A stretch of DNA of 64,000 bases from Caulochytrium protostelioides (Eukaryota; Chytridiomycota; Caulochytriomycetes; Caulochytriales; Caulochytriaceae): positions 186,001 to 250,000 of the forward strand of contig ML014113.1 in NCBI GenBank assembly GCA_003615045.1, written 5' to 3'. Below the pieces are notes generated by a model that saw nothing but the letters and a program-made list of their open reading frames with translations, had not been told where the DNA came from and did not search any database. Positions 10,549 to 20,822 of this stretch are shown here, piece by piece (within the stretch, counting starts at the first letter, position 1; each line of letters begins with the position of its first letter). The position numbers were made by a program, and so were the translations under genes.

Positions 10549-13215
10549 TCAGGGAAAGGCTCCGGCCACCGCCCACGACGGCGCTGCGCCGGCGTGCGTG
10601 ACGGCATCCAAAGCCTGCGCCATCCGGCGCCATGCCATCCACGACCACACGCTGAGCACGAGCACCACGCAGAGCAGGCCCACGCTCAGGATGAGCTGGA
10701 GGCGCTGCTGCTGCGCCTGCAGCAGCTCGTGCTGCAGCCGCTGCTTCGCGGCGGCGGCGGCGGCGGCGGACTTGCCGGCGTCCGGCGGCGTCGGAGAGAG
10801 CGGTGAGCGCGTGGCGGAGCGGCCGATGGAGCGCGGGAGAGAGGCCGAGTGGACGCCGAGGTGGGGCGGCGGGACGCCGCGCGGGGCGCTGCGGGGGTAG
10901 GAGCCGGCGGGGCCGCGGCGGTGGGTCATGCCGACGGGCTCGGCGGCGGGCGCGAGCGGACTGCCAGCCGAGCCGGCGTGGACGACCGGGGACCACGAGC
11001 CGGCGGGCAGCCCGAGCCGCGGGAGGTCAGCGTTCGAGACCGAGCGCTTGCGCGCCATGCGGCCCGTGACGGAGGCCAGCGCCGAGAGGGGCGCGGTGTC
11101 CGGGTGTCCAGCGGCGTCGGGCGCGGACATGGCTGACGCGCTGGAGGACGCGCGGAGGCGTTGGGTGCCGGACTGGCAGGCGTTCCAGAACGACTGGGCA
11201 AGGCCCGAGACGGCGGTCGGGAACGCGCGGCCGGCGACGCCGATGGCGGCCGTGAGGCTGCTGGAGCTGCCGGCCCGGGACGGCGCCTCCTCGGAGCGCG
11301 GCTCGGGGCTCGGCGTGGCGGTGCCCGGGGGGTGGTTGAACGCGACGCCGCTGTCGCTCAGGGTCGAGGGCGAGTACGGCAGGGCCGAGGTGAGACCGTC
11401 GGCCAGATCGGGCACGGCCGAGTGCGGGACAGCGCCGCCCGGGTCCGCGACGTCGGTGCGCAGCCCGCGGAAGCGGTAGCGCTGGCGATGGCGCTGGGAC
11501 GTGGTCCGCGGCACGGTGTGGGCGTGGCCCTGCTGCTGCTGGGACAGCCGCATGAGGTGCGACGCAGGGCCCGTGGGGGCGGAGCCGCCGAGGGGCAGCA
11601 TCCCATCATCGGTGACGGCGTCGCCGTCATCAAAGCCGTCGTCGTCGCCGTAGGGCTCGTAGCCGAGCGGGTCGAGGGCGCCGCGCGCCGTTTGCAGCAT
11701 GGCACTCTCGTCGCCGGGCCCGTTCGCGCTGCTCGGCGGCGGCGGGCTGGCGAGGTCGGCAGCGGTCGGCGGCGCCGGCAGGAGGCGCAGCAGATCCGGG
11801 GGCGGCGTCGTGCCATGGGCGCGGTGGGCGGCCAAGCACAGGTCGCGGATGCGGGCCAGCGTGGCCTCGCGGGTCAGAAACGACGTAAAGAGGAACGTCT
11901 CGTTGGCGACCGTCGTGATGAGGATCGCGTTGGGGATGATCTTGGCCGTGACGCGGCGCTCGAGCCGGGTGATCTCGGTCAGGTGTAGGAAGCAGGCGTT
12001 GATGAAGCCAAAGATGTTCGAGTAGAAGCCCAGGTGGTTCTGCGTCAGGTAGAGGCGGCCGTGGAAGATGATTTCTTTGGACCACGCGGCCGAATAGTCC
12101 GAGAGCACGACTTCGTCGCTCGGCAGCAGCGGGAAGTAGATGTGCGCGTCGCGGTTGCGGCGCTCGGACGAGAGCACGAGCCGCTCGGGCGGCTCGGTCG
12201 CGCCGTTGGCGCTGCCGCCGCCCAGACTGCCGCCGCCGCGGGTCCCGCGGCGCACGAGGGTCGACAAGCTGTGGCGCGTGCCGCCGGCGCTGGGCGCCGA
12301 ATGGTGGGTCGACGACGTGGACCGGATGGTCGAGTGCAGCGTGGACGCCGACGCGGGCGGCGCGTTCGTTGGGTAGACGTCGGGGTCGTCGGGGTCGTCG
12401 CCGTCGCCGACCTCCATCGGCCCGTCCGCCTCCTGTTCCCAGAGGAACTGGGCCGGGTCGAGGCTCGAGGTAGCGGCGTGCGGGTCGTCGTCGAGGCCAT
12501 CGCTCGCGCCGTCACCGTCACCGCCACCGTCACCGTCGGCAGGGAGACCCATTGGGTCGGAGCGCTGTGAGGGTTTCGAGCGGGCCGAGGAGGGCGTGAG
12601 CGGGAGCTGAATGACGTGCTGCGGATCGAGGGGCGTCTTTGCGGCGTCGTTGACCTGGATGCCGAGCGGGCTTGTGACGGCAGAGCCGGTGGCCGCGAGG
12701 ATGCCCGCGGCCGACCCGGTGGCCGACGACGGCGGCGGTGGCGTCAGCTGCAGGCTCTGGTAGCCGGACCCGAGCGGCGAGTGCAGCACGGCGGGGTCCG
12801 TGGCGACGGGGCCCGCGGGGCCCAGCAGCGCGTAGGGCGCCGTATCGCTGCGTGGCGAGCCTTCGGCCGACGCGGGCATCGACGTGCGGCGCGTCGCCCA
12901 GGATGCCGCGGACGTCCTGAGCAAGGCGGGCGCGGCGGCGGCGGCGGCGGCCGTCGGCGAGGCGGGCGTGCCTGTGTTCGGGAGCGAGGCGCGCGCGGAC
13001 GCCGGCCGCGTCGCGCCGGCGGTAGGCGACGTGGGCGCGCTGTGCTTGGACGCGGCGGCGCGGCGCGAGGGCGTCGTGAGGCGCGACGCGCGGTGCAGCC
13101 AGGACCGTGACCGGCGCGCCCACGGGCCTTTGCTGGCGGGCGCGGCCTGCCGCTCCTCGTGCGCGTCCGTGGCCGCCGTCGGGGTGTCGGCGTCGCCGAG
13201 GGACGCACGCGCCAT
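10549..13215 (-). CDS. GRAM-domain protein with C-terminal transmembrane anchor (Lam/GRAMD-like, no sterol-transfer domain)
   Basis: An 888-residue protein. A GRAM (PH-like) domain at about residues 355-455 matches the Lam/Aster type closely: YFPLLPSDEVVLSDYSAAW, IFHGRLYLTQNHLGFYSN, IPNAILITTVANETFLF and SFLTREATL. A single C-terminal helix (LILSVGLLCVVLVLSVWSW, about residue 843 on) suggests a tail-anchored ER protein. Long Ser/Ala/Pro-rich regions flank the GRAM domain. The VASt/StART-like sterol-transfer domain expected between GRAM and the helix in Lam proteins is not visible, so the layout resembles animal GRAMD2. An ER-plasma membrane contact role is inferred. The ATG at 13215 is the first in frame; the frame runs further upstream without one. 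Confidence 0.8.
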   Translation of the reverse strand: MARASLGDADTPTAATDAHEERQAAPASKGPWARRSRSWLHRASRLTTPSRRAAASKHSAPTSPTAGATRPASARASLPNTGTPASPTAAAAAAAPALLRTSAASWATRRTSMPASAEGSPRSDTAPYALLGPAGPVATDPAVLHSPLGSGYQSLQLTPPPPSSATGSAAGILAATGSAVTSPLGIQVNDAAKTPLDPQHVIQLPLTPSSARSKPSQRSDPMGLPADGDGGGDGDGASDGLDDDPHAATSSLDPAQFLWEQEADGPMEVGDGDDPDDPDVYPTNAPPASASTLHSTIRSTSSTHHSAPSAGGTRHSLSTLVRRGTRGGGSLGGGSANGATEPPERLVLSSERRNRDAHIYFPLLPSDEVVLSDYSAAWSKEIIFHGRLYLTQNHLGFYSNIFGFINACFLHLTEITRLERRVTAKIIPNAILITTVANETFLFTSFLTREATLARIRDLCLAAHRAHGTTPPPDLLRLLPAPPTAADLASPPPPSSANGPGDESAMLQTARGALDPLGYEPYGDDDGFDDGDAVTDDGMLPLGGSAPTGPASHLMRLSQQQQGHAHTVPRTTSQRHRQRYRFRGLRTDVADPGGAVPHSAVPDLADGLTSALPYSPSTLSDSGVAFNHPPGTATPSPEPRSEEAPSRAGSSSSLTAAIGVAGRAFPTAVSGLAQSFWNACQSGTQRLRASSSASAMSAPDAAGHPDTAPLSALASVTGRMARKRSVSNADLPRLGLPAGSWSPVVHAGSAGSPLAPAAEPVGMTHRRGPAGSYPRSAPRGVPPPHLGVHSASLPRSIGRSATRSPLSPTPPDAGKSAAAAAAAKQRLQHELLQAQQQRLQLILSVGLLCVVLVLSVWSWMAWRRMAQALDAVTHAGAAPSWAVAGAFP

Positions 13216-14510
13216 ACTGGCGGAAGGGGGATGCTCGGCGGTGGATGGGATGCCGCTGATAGGCAGCGGCAGCGGCGGCGGCAGCGGCAGCAGCAGCAGG
13301 AGAGGCGAGACGGTCTCAGTGTTCGGGGCGACTGGGCAAGTTGAAAGAAAAAAAGCGGGCCGTCGATCGGCGGACTGTGCGGATGCCGTTCCGTTCCGAG
13401 CCACGGGCGAATCCTGCCCAAGAAACGCGGGATTTCCCGATAGCAATACCGACGCCGCTGACGCCGACGCCGATGCTTTCAAGGAGCCGTCGGACGGATC
13501 AGCGACCCTGCGACTCCGAAACGCGGCACCCTGGCCGTCGAATCACGAGCCTGGCCGCCCCCCGAGCTTCGCGCCCACCCGCTTCACGCGGCCGCGACGG
13601 CGGCGCTCAGCCGGACACGAGGCGGGCAAGGACGGAGGGGCGCGGGTGACACCGGCGGGCGACGCCGTGCTGCGCGGCAGACCTCCCCTGCGGGCTCGTC
13701 GGGGGGACGGCGACGACAACAACCCGGAAAATGGCGTGATAGCCGGCGCCGGCGCGGATCGGCAGCGGCGTGCTGCAGGCAGCGGCCTGGCGGACCGACG
13801 GGGATGGTCAGGGGACCGACGGCGCAAGGGCCACGTTGTGGATTGGCCGCGGGTGCCCGGAGTGGAGGAAGGGGAGACGCGGACCGCCAGGCGCGGGGTG
13901 GGTCGACGCCGCGACGAGGGATGTCTCGTGGTGTCCGCTGGCCAGCGGCACCCACGAGCCCGGGATCGCGGTGGGCAACGCCAGCGCGTAGAGGTCGATC
14001 GCGTCCAGCGCAGCCGTAGCCGTAGCCGTAGCAGCAGCAGCCGTGACGCGGGTGGGCAGGACCGACCTCGTCTGAGGGTTCTGGCGGGAGGGTGAGCGGG
14101 GAGTCGTATAAATCAGGCCACGAGTCGGATGAGGTCGGATGAGGTCGGGAAGGAAGGAAGGAAGGAACGGGCGTCCTGGACCGGTTTGCGGTCAGCCGTC
14201 CGTGTCTCTGGCCGGCGACGGCGCTTCAGCCTAGTGACGCGGGTGACGCGGTCTCAAGGCTTTCGTAGGAGCCGACGGGTCGCACTCGCTTCCGAATGGC
14301 GAGGTCGGGCCCAGGCGAGGGACAGAGCCGAGCGACGGGCGGCCGTTGGGGTATGCGGCGTTTCCGGGTCCACGGAAGGCAGCGGTCCCGTCTGACGTCA
14401 GTCTGCGTGAATAGCGGTGATGAGGCGTCCTCCCGGCGCCGCGTGACCCCTCTCCGACCTCCCTATCGATAGACCGGCATACGCCGGCGGGTGATGAGTC
14501 GGCGCGCGCT

Positions 14511-14569
14511 GTCCTGCCGCTCGCTCATGACTGGTCCTGCCGCTCGCCAATGACTGGTCCTGCCGCGCC
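14511..14569. repeat. Imperfect tandem repeat around TGACTGGTCCTGCCGC
   Basis: Two close copies of a roughly 27-bp unit (CTCATGACTGGTCCTGCCGC and CCAATGACTGGTCCTGCCGC), preceded by a partial CTGTCCTGCCGCTCG. It lies in the GRAM / coiled-coil intergenic region. Confidence 0.7.
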
Positions 14570-14899
14570 GTTCATACTCGGGCGGCTCTGTCGACCACCT
14601 GTGCTGTTGCCGCGGCGCTCGCGGTCCGGCCGCCTTCCCTGCACCCATCGTGGCCGGTCTCGGCGAGCCTGCGCGAACGTCGGGCTCCCGTCCGATGGCG
14701 CGGCCCGCCGTGGCGAGCCCGACGGGCCAGGAACGAGGGGCTCGGGCGCCGTGGCGCTTCCGGCGCCCACGGGACGCCGTCCATCCTCGGCCGTCGCGGT
14801 GCTCCCGCCGCCGCTCATCGCCTCCCGCCGACGCCATTCGTCCGCACCCGGCGATGCGCCATTTTCTCGCGCTCCAGCCCGCGTGCGCGAGTATCGAGT

Positions 14900-14923
14900 C
14901 CGACGCGACGCGACGCGACGCGC
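14900..14923. repeat. GCGAC pentanucleotide microsatellite
   Basis: About four tandem CGACG/GCGAC units. This is one of four runs of the same pentamer in the window (also at 15093, 15472 and 47341). Confidence 0.85.
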
Positions 14924-15008
14924 GACCCATGCGCCGGACTCGACGAGAGCCCAAGCCCTCGAACGCCTGCCGCGCCTTGGGGGTATCCCCCGGACCGGTC
15001 ATCCAGCG

Positions 15009-15038
15009 CATGGCCCGGAGCCATGGCCCGGAGCCATG
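15009..15038. repeat. 13-bp tandem repeat (CATGGCCCGGAGC)
   Basis: Two full copies and a partial third copy lie head to tail in noncoding sequence. Confidence 0.8.
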
Positions 15039-15092
15039 CTCACGGCGTCACGGCGCTGCCGTGCGGCCACGAGAGCCGTCTGCACGGCCGAG

Positions 15093-15114
15093 AACGCGAC
15101 GCGACGCGACGCAA
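15093..15114. repeat. GCGAC pentanucleotide microsatellite, second run
   Basis: About four tandem GCGAC units in the same intergenic region as the run at 14900. Confidence 0.85.
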
Positions 15115-15471
15115 CCCCGCCCACGCGGTCGCTCGTGGGTCCGCGATGCCCATGGCACGTCCACGCGCCTGCCGGTCCGGGTGCGCCGCCGGAGGCGCCG
15201 TCACGTCGACGATCGGCGGCTTGTCGCGACGGCCACGGCCGCGCCGACGCCGGACGGGCTCGGGTCGGGGGGGTCGCCGGGTGACCCTGCCGCGCGCCAC
15301 GGACCCCTCTTTTCCCTTCGTCGTCGTCGCGCTTCCCGCGGCTGGAGGCCGCCGTCGCCGCCAACTCCGGCGGCGGCGGCATGCGGCCCAGGGCCGCGGC
15401 CATGCGCAGAGACGGCGCATCGCGTGGGAGGCCGGAACCCCCCGGGCAGGCTCCAGCATGGGCCGCGGAAG

Positions 15472-15500
15472 GCGACGCGACGCGACGCGACGCGACGCCG
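15472..15500. repeat. GCGAC pentanucleotide microsatellite, third run
   Basis: About five tandem GCGAC units. A CTCCG/CTTGG pentamer-like run follows at 15536-15571, so two pentamer families sit within 100 bp. Confidence 0.85.
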
Positions 15501-16071
15501 TGCCACGCCGCGAGCCCAGGGACGCTGCTCGGCTCGGCTCCGCTTGGCTCCGCTTGGCTCCGCTCCGCTCCTCTTCCGTAGGGAGACAACGCCGCGCCAG
15601 GAAAAACCGGAAACTGTCACGCGGGCCGTCGTTGTTTCTTTCCCGGCCATCCGTTGACGGGCGATCCGCCTCGTCGTGTCTTGTCTTGCGTGCATCGCAT
15701 CGCCTGGCATCGCCCGACATCGGCTCGCATTGAGTTGGACGGCCACGGCGCCTGTCAGACGGCGACCGGCTCTCGCTCTGGATCCCCGGGCTTCTCCGCC
15801 CCAGCTGCTACGGCGACCACCCACGCCGGACCCCGATACCCACGCTCGGTCCGAGCTCCTTTCGCGCGCCCCCTGGACACCCGACCCGAGGCGATACCCA
15901 CACGCGCGCCTGCGGCTCTGACGCTTTCACCGCCGTCGTCGCGTCGCCCTCCACGAGAGCAGGAGCGCGCGGAAGAGCTTGCCTCGCTGGGACGCCCGGC
16001 CAGCGGCCCCCCTCATCGGCGATCCTGCCGTCTCAGCATCGCCCCATCCCGCCGCATCCACACCCACCGCC

Positions 16072-18471
16072 ATGGAACGGCCAAAGACCGTCGAGCAAGT
16101 CTTCGGACTCGTGCAGCTCCAGGCGCAGCAGTACCATGACGTCGCCGCCAAGCTGCGCATGCTGGACGACACCAGCACGCAGCTCCGCTCCGAGACCAAG
16201 CGCATCAAGACCGATCTCGTCCAGCTGCACCATGCGCTCGTGAAGTGCGAGAGCAGCGCGACCGCGGCCGCGGCCGCCGCAGCCGCTGCCGCGGCGGCGG
16301 CCGCCCCGCCGGTCGCCGTCCCCGTGACGGCCGCGCCATCGACGCCGGACGCGGGCGCCTCCCGCGCCGATGGCGAGAGCGCGCTCCCGCCGGCCGTGAT
16401 GGCGCAGCTGGAGGCGATGGTCGACCGCAAGCTGCGCGAGATGAGCGAGCTGCTCGGGCAGGAGTTCGCGACGATCGACATCGTCGACGGCCTGATTTCG
16501 CAAGCGATGCACCAGTACCAGAGCGCGGCCGCGAGCGGCGCGGCGGCGGGCGGCGCCGACCCGGGCGCCGCCGCGCCGAAGCCCGACGCCGAGGCGACCC
16601 GGCGTCTGATCAACGAGTACGTGGCGCCCAAGCTGACGTCGGTCACGCAGGACATCGTGCTGCGGACCGACGCGGTCATCAAGGACATGGAGGTCCAGGT
16701 CCGGGACATCCGGTCCGACATCGCGAAGCAGACCGACCGCGCGCTGGCCGTGCTCGAGTCGCGGCTGAAGCAGTTCGTCACCGGGAAGGTCGATGACGCC
16801 GCGCGCCAGACGCTTGCGCGCGCCAAGGCCGCCTTGTCCGAGACCGAGCAGCGCGTCTCCCGCACGGCGACGACGGCCGCCCACCTCGCCGCCGACGCCG
16901 CGTTTACGCCGCCGACGGGCTCGCCCGCGAGCGCTAGCGCCGCCGGGGGGGCCGCCGACGCCGCCGCCGCCGCCGCCGCTGCCGTCACCCGGGGCACCGA
17001 GGAGGCGGTCACCGCGCTGGCCGCGGCCGGGACGGACGCGACGGTGCAGGAGGCGCTGCGTCGCCTCGATGCGCACGTGACGCGGAGCGACGCGGCGCTC
17101 CGCGCGTACGTGAAGCAGCACGCGGCCAACGTCCGCGAGTACGTGTCGTCGGAGCTCGAACGCATGAACGCGCGGCTCCAGAGCGTGTCGTCGAGTGCCG
17201 CCACGGCCGTCAAGGACCCGCTGAAGGCCGCCGCCGCCGCCGCCGCGGCCACTGGCGACGCGCCCGGGCCCCCGCACCCGCATCCGTCGGATCCGGACGC
17301 CCTGTCCCAGGGCATGGCCGCGACGCTGCGCGCGGCGATCGAGGCCTTCAAGCACGACGTCGAGACGCGCATCGCGAATCTCTCGAACGAGGTCGGTCAG
17401 GTCGCGCTGTCGCATCTCGCGGCCAAGACCTTCGTCGAGAAGCTCGGCGTGGACGTCGACCGCTGCGTCAAGGCCATCAACGCGCAGGGCCGCAGCCCGG
17501 GCGGCGCGGCCGCCGACGCCAAGGACGCGCCGCTGTTCCCGCCCGAGCCCAAGGCGCTGCCGTGGTCCGCCCGTGGCGACGGCGACGGCGCCGCCTCGCA
17601 CCCCGCCCAGATCGCGCGCGACGTGGCGCAGCTCATGCGCGCCGTCGACCTCCTGGGCGACGAGTTCAGCCACGTGGTCCGCGTCATCGAGCAGCTCGAC
17701 CCGGCCGCGACGCAGCCCGTCGCTCCCGCCGCCGTCTTCGAGCCCGCCAAGCCCTACGGCGCCGGCAGCGCCGGCGGCAACGCCAAACCCTATCCGCGGT
17801 CCCATGCGCCGCCGCCGCAGCCGCCGCCGCCGCAGCAGCAGCAGCAGCACGCATCCGACGCCGCCGCCGCGCACCGCGCCCAGGCCGCCGACGCCCTGCA
17901 TCTCGCGCGGATGGCCGAGACCATCACCCGCCTCGAGGCTCGCATCTCCCGCATGGAGGCCGAGGCCGCCGCGTCGGCGTCGTCGACGACCACGCCCGCG
18001 GCGACGGCCAGCACCCCCGCCACGACGACGACGAGCGCGCCGCCGACCACGGCGCCCCCCTCCGCGACCGCGCACGGGTCGGGCCGCCCCCTGGCGCAGC
18101 TGCGCGACACGATGCTGCCGTCCGGCATGGCGGCCGCGGCCACGGCCAGCCCCCCCGCCGGCGCCAGCGCCGCGGCCGCCCCGTCGGCGCCGCCGAGCGC
18201 TCACCGCGGACCGGCGCCGAAGCCCCTCAACGCGCCCAAGCCGCCGACCCACGGCCTGCCGTCGCGCCCGAAACCGCTGTCGCCGGCGCTCGCCGTCGCG
18301 CCGCCGCTCCCGGCCGGCACGGGCGGCGGCGCCGTCGCGGGCGCGCTGCCGTCGGCGCCGGGCCCGGGGGGCCCCTTGCCGCCGGGCGCCGCCAAGCGCC
18401 GCGCGTCCGCGACGGCGCCGCCGGGGCCGCCGGCGAGCCACCCGCCGGCGAGCAAGCGGCATGCGGGCTAG
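16072..18471 (+). CDS. Alanine-rich coiled-coil protein, function unknown
   Basis: A 799-residue protein with no family recognised. Residues 1-65 form an amphipathic heptad-like segment (MERPKTVEQVFGLVQLQAQQ, then KLRMLDDTSTQLRSETKRI). Further helical blocks lie at about 110-140, 175-300 and 340-480 (for example KLREMSELLGQEF and HVTRSDAALRAYVKQHAANV), separated by poly-Ala stretches. A short helix follows near 615-660 (ARMAETITRLEARISRMEAE), and the C-terminal 130 residues are Pro/Ala/Lys-rich and probably disordered. There is no signal peptide or membrane segment. The ATG at 16072 has a strong context (CCACCGCCATGG). A structural or scaffolding role is only a guess; homology search would be needed to place it. 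Confidence 0.7.
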   Translation: MERPKTVEQVFGLVQLQAQQYHDVAAKLRMLDDTSTQLRSETKRIKTDLVQLHHALVKCESSATAAAAAAAAAAAAAAPPVAVPVTAAPSTPDAGASRADGESALPPAVMAQLEAMVDRKLREMSELLGQEFATIDIVDGLISQAMHQYQSAAASGAAAGGADPGAAAPKPDAEATRRLINEYVAPKLTSVTQDIVLRTDAVIKDMEVQVRDIRSDIAKQTDRALAVLESRLKQFVTGKVDDAARQTLARAKAALSETEQRVSRTATTAAHLAADAAFTPPTGSPASASAAGGAADAAAAAAAAVTRGTEEAVTALAAAGTDATVQEALRRLDAHVTRSDAALRAYVKQHAANVREYVSSELERMNARLQSVSSSAATAVKDPLKAAAAAAAATGDAPGPPHPHPSDPDALSQGMAATLRAAIEAFKHDVETRIANLSNEVGQVALSHLAAKTFVEKLGVDVDRCVKAINAQGRSPGGAAADAKDAPLFPPEPKALPWSARGDGDGAASHPAQIARDVAQLMRAVDLLGDEFSHVVRVIEQLDPAATQPVAPAAVFEPAKPYGAGSAGGNAKPYPRSHAPPPQPPPPQQQQQHASDAAAAHRAQAADALHLARMAETITRLEARISRMEAEAAASASSTTTPAATASTPATTTTSAPPTTAPPSATAHGSGRPLAQLRDTMLPSGMAAAATASPPAGASAAAAPSAPPSAHRGPAPKPLNAPKPPTHGLPSRPKPLSPALAVAPPLPAGTGGGAVAGALPSAPGPGGPLPPGAAKRRASATAPPGPPASHPPASKRHAG

Positions 18472-18860
18472 GGTCTTGCCGCATCGTGACCGGCGCGGCG
18501 CGGCTCCTCGCCACCGACCGTCCGCCGGCCCCTCGGACGCGGCTCCGTCGAATGCGACGCGACCGCGCGCCATCCCGAGCCCCCACGGGGGTCACTCGAA
18601 CCATCGGGCAGCAGCCCGCAGTACGACGTATGAAAACAGGAGAGCGTGATGTTATGTCAGGAGACGCGGCGCGACGATCAGCACTGAAGCCAACCCACGA
18701 GCCGCGGGGGACGGTCATGAGGCAAAGAAAAAATAAGGAAAAAAAAACGGGGAACACGCCTGCACCCGATCGGTGCCGCGGCCGTTCGGGGGAAGTATCC
18801 AGAACAGGACCTGTGTGGAAAGAACAGGCGCATACAGGCGCATAGGCGCATAGGCGCATC

Positions 18861-18891
<31 letters not shown>

Positions 18892-18973
18892 CGGCCTGTG
18901 AAGGAATACCACGTGCCCGGCCCGCCGGGCACCTCCATGCACCGAACGACGCGGCTGAGGGGCCGTCGATGAT
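18472..18973. other. Convergent 3' intergenic region
   Basis: About 500 bp between the coiled-coil gene (+) and the GH16 gene (-). It contains a poly-A-rich stretch (18725-18755), a 10-bp tandem repeat with core CATAGGCG at 18829-18859 and a GA dinucleotide run at 18861-18891. No gene was recognised. Confidence 0.6.
18829..18891. repeat. CATAGGCG tandem repeat followed by GA microsatellite
   Basis: Three units of a 10-bp repeat (CATAGGCG core) lead directly into a GA dinucleotide tract of about 30 bp. Confidence 0.9.
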
Positions 18974-20080
18974 TTAAACAAAGAAGGCGGTCAGCGCGGC
19001 CATGGCGGCGGCGGCCATGGCGGCGCCGGGGGCCCAGCGGCCCGCGGGCCGGGGCAGGGCGGCACTCGACAAGCCCGAGGGCTTCAGGGGGTCGCTGGTG
19101 CCGGCGTCGGCGTTGACGGTGCCGGCGGTCCCGGCGCCCTCGGTCGAGCCGACCGAGATGGCGGTCGCGTTGTTGGACCCGCCGGCGGCGCCGAAGGGCT
19201 TGGCGCCGCTGACGGCGGAGACGGCGTTGCCCTGGTCGTCGTAGCACTGGACCTCGAGATAGTCGTACTTGGCCTTGATGGCGCCGATGCCAAAGTTGAC
19301 GGGCCCGCCGGCCCACGTGGCGGTGCCGGCCGACGGCTGGTCGCCGCCGTCCCACACCGAGAACTGGATGATGCTCGGCGTGTTGGGGTACCACTGCACG
19401 GGGCCGTCGGGGAACTTGGCGCGCGTGAGCTCGGAGTCGCGCTGCGACTCGCTGCGGCGCTCGGTGCGGACGACCTTGCCGTCGACCGACCACGTGAGCA
19501 CGTCGGGCTTCCAGTCGATGGTGTACACGTGGGTCGCGGAGGTCGCGCCGCCCAGCGCGTGCGTGCCGCCGTGGATGCCGACCTCCTCGATGCCGCGGTA
19601 GAAGATGTTCGACTGCGCCGTCGTCGCGCTCTGGCCGACGATCTCCCAGTCGATCTCGTCCTTCACGTCGGACATCGTGATGAAGGTGGTCACGACGCCG
19701 CCGAACGACGCCGCGGGCGCGGTGATTGACGCGCTGATGCGGCCGTAGAGCACGGGCCGCGTGTGCGACACGCGGACACCTTCGCCGATCTTGCCGGACT
19801 TGGGCGGCGACAGCGTCAGCACGAGCGACTTGTCCTGGAACGCGACGTTCGACGACGAGTAATCGATCGTGAAATCATACGCGCTGTTGTCGACGGACGA
19901 GTCGAAGATGGTCGCGGAGCCCGAGCGAGTGAACGTGCGGTCGGCATTGAAGGTGTACTTGGCCGAACGGCACTGGTTGACCAACGTCGAGTCGCTGGAG
20001 GCGGCGAAGGCCTGCGGCACGGCCGCCAGAAAGAGCGCGGCGGCGGCGGCGGCGCTCGCCAGCGACAAGGAGGAAACCAT
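18974..20080 (-). CDS. Crh-like GH16 chitin-glucan transglycosylase, GPI-anchored
   Basis: A 368-residue secreted wall enzyme. An N-terminal signal peptide of about 25 residues (MVSSLSLASAAAAAALFLAA, then VPQAFA) is followed by a GH16 domain at about 35-240. The catalytic motif is DEIDWEIVG, which matches the Crh DEIDxE nucleophile and acid/base pair. An aromatic cluster (VYTIDWKPDVLTWSVDGKVV) follows, and then WYPNTPSIIQFSVWDGG, which lines the acceptor cleft. The tail is Gly/Ala/Ser-rich and ends in a hydrophobic segment (MAAAAMAALTAFFV), typical of GPI addition. In yeast, Crh1/Crh2 join chitin to beta-glucan. Start chosen at ATG 20080, directly before the signal peptide. Confidence 0.9.
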   Translation of the reverse strand: MVSSLSLASAAAAAALFLAAVPQAFAASSDSTLVNQCRSAKYTFNADRTFTRSGSATIFDSSVDNSAYDFTIDYSSSNVAFQDKSLVLTLSPPKSGKIGEGVRVSHTRPVLYGRISASITAPAASFGGVVTTFITMSDVKDEIDWEIVGQSATTAQSNIFYRGIEEVGIHGGTHALGGATSATHVYTIDWKPDVLTWSVDGKVVRTERRSESQRDSELTRAKFPDGPVQWYPNTPSIIQFSVWDGGDQPSAGTATWAGGPVNFGIGAIKAKYDYLEVQCYDDQGNAVSAVSGAKPFGAAGGSNNATAISVGSTEGAGTAGTVNADAGTSDPLKPSGLSSAALPRPAGRWAPGAAMAAAAMAALTAFFV

Positions 20081-20695
20081 GATGGTGCCGGCGAAACAGA
20101 AAGGATCGGCGAAAATGCAACCGTGGGGGTGAGGGGGGAAGGGGAGGTGAGGGCCACCAAACCGAGGGATGATGATGGATGACGAACGGCCCAATCGAGA
20201 TCACTCGTCCACACCAGTTGAACGAACGTTGCGGAAACGACGGTCCCACCGCACCTCTGGCGACTGAGGCCGATGCCCATCAAATAGGGGGGGAAGCCGA
20301 CGCCATGACTCCAACGGTCGACTCGATGATGATGCGGTGGTGCCCCTGCGAAGCGATGCCGCTCGCTGCTGACCGCCTGCCGGTAGCCTGTGGCGCACGA
20401 CGAGTCCATCGCGGCGTCACGCGCCCGCCGGCCGCGAGCGTGGGCGCCTCGCCATGCCGCGGCGTGACCGCGCCGGACACCGCCGCGGCGTCCTGCTGAC
20501 TCGTCGTTCCCCCGGAGAGGCCATGCGCGCCGTCGGCGTCCGCCGCCGCCGTGGCCGTGGCCCGCGCGAGAATGGCGTCCCGACGGCCGTGACCCGCGCT
20601 GTGGCCGGCGCGACCTCCCCGCCGGCCGCTCCCCGCGCGCGCCGACCACCGCACCCGCACGCTACGTACTGTCCGAAACCGACCCGTCGGAGCCC

Positions 20696-20822
20696 CTGCC
20701 ATCCTGCCATCCTGCCATCCTGCCTGCTTGCCTGCTGGCCTGCCTGCCATCCTGCTTGCCTGCTGGCCTGCCTGCCTGCTGGCCTGCTGGCCGGCCTGCT
20801 GGCCTGCTGGCCTGGCCTGGCC
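20696..20822. repeat. CCTG/GGCC-rich tandem repeat block
   Basis: A 127-bp array of CCATCCTG, CCTGCTTG and GGCCTGCT units that blend into one another, suggesting slippage expansion of a CCTG core. Confidence 0.85.

Larger units (their letters stand above)
13216..16071. other. Divergent intergenic region, repeat-rich
   Basis: About 2.9 kb between the GRAM gene (-) and the coiled-coil gene (+). The open frames here are Arg/Ala/Pro artefacts of the base composition, with no domain recognised. It contains several short tandem repeats listed separately, including three GCGAC pentamer runs. A TATAAAT string at 14106-14112 may be chance. Confidence 0.5.

Noticed and set aside
14550-15733. Overlapping Arg/Ala/Pro-rich open frames on both strands in the 13.2-16.1 kb gap
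   Set aside because: They contain GCGAC and other tandem repeats in all frames, have no hydrophobic or catalytic motifs, and several lack an ATG start. Treated as composition artefacts.
16033-18573. 846-codon Arg/Gly-rich minus-strand frame
   Set aside because: It lies opposite the coiled-coil gene. Its start is not preceded by any promoter-like feature and the product is extremely Arg/Gly-rich, as expected for antisense of Ala-rich coding DNA.
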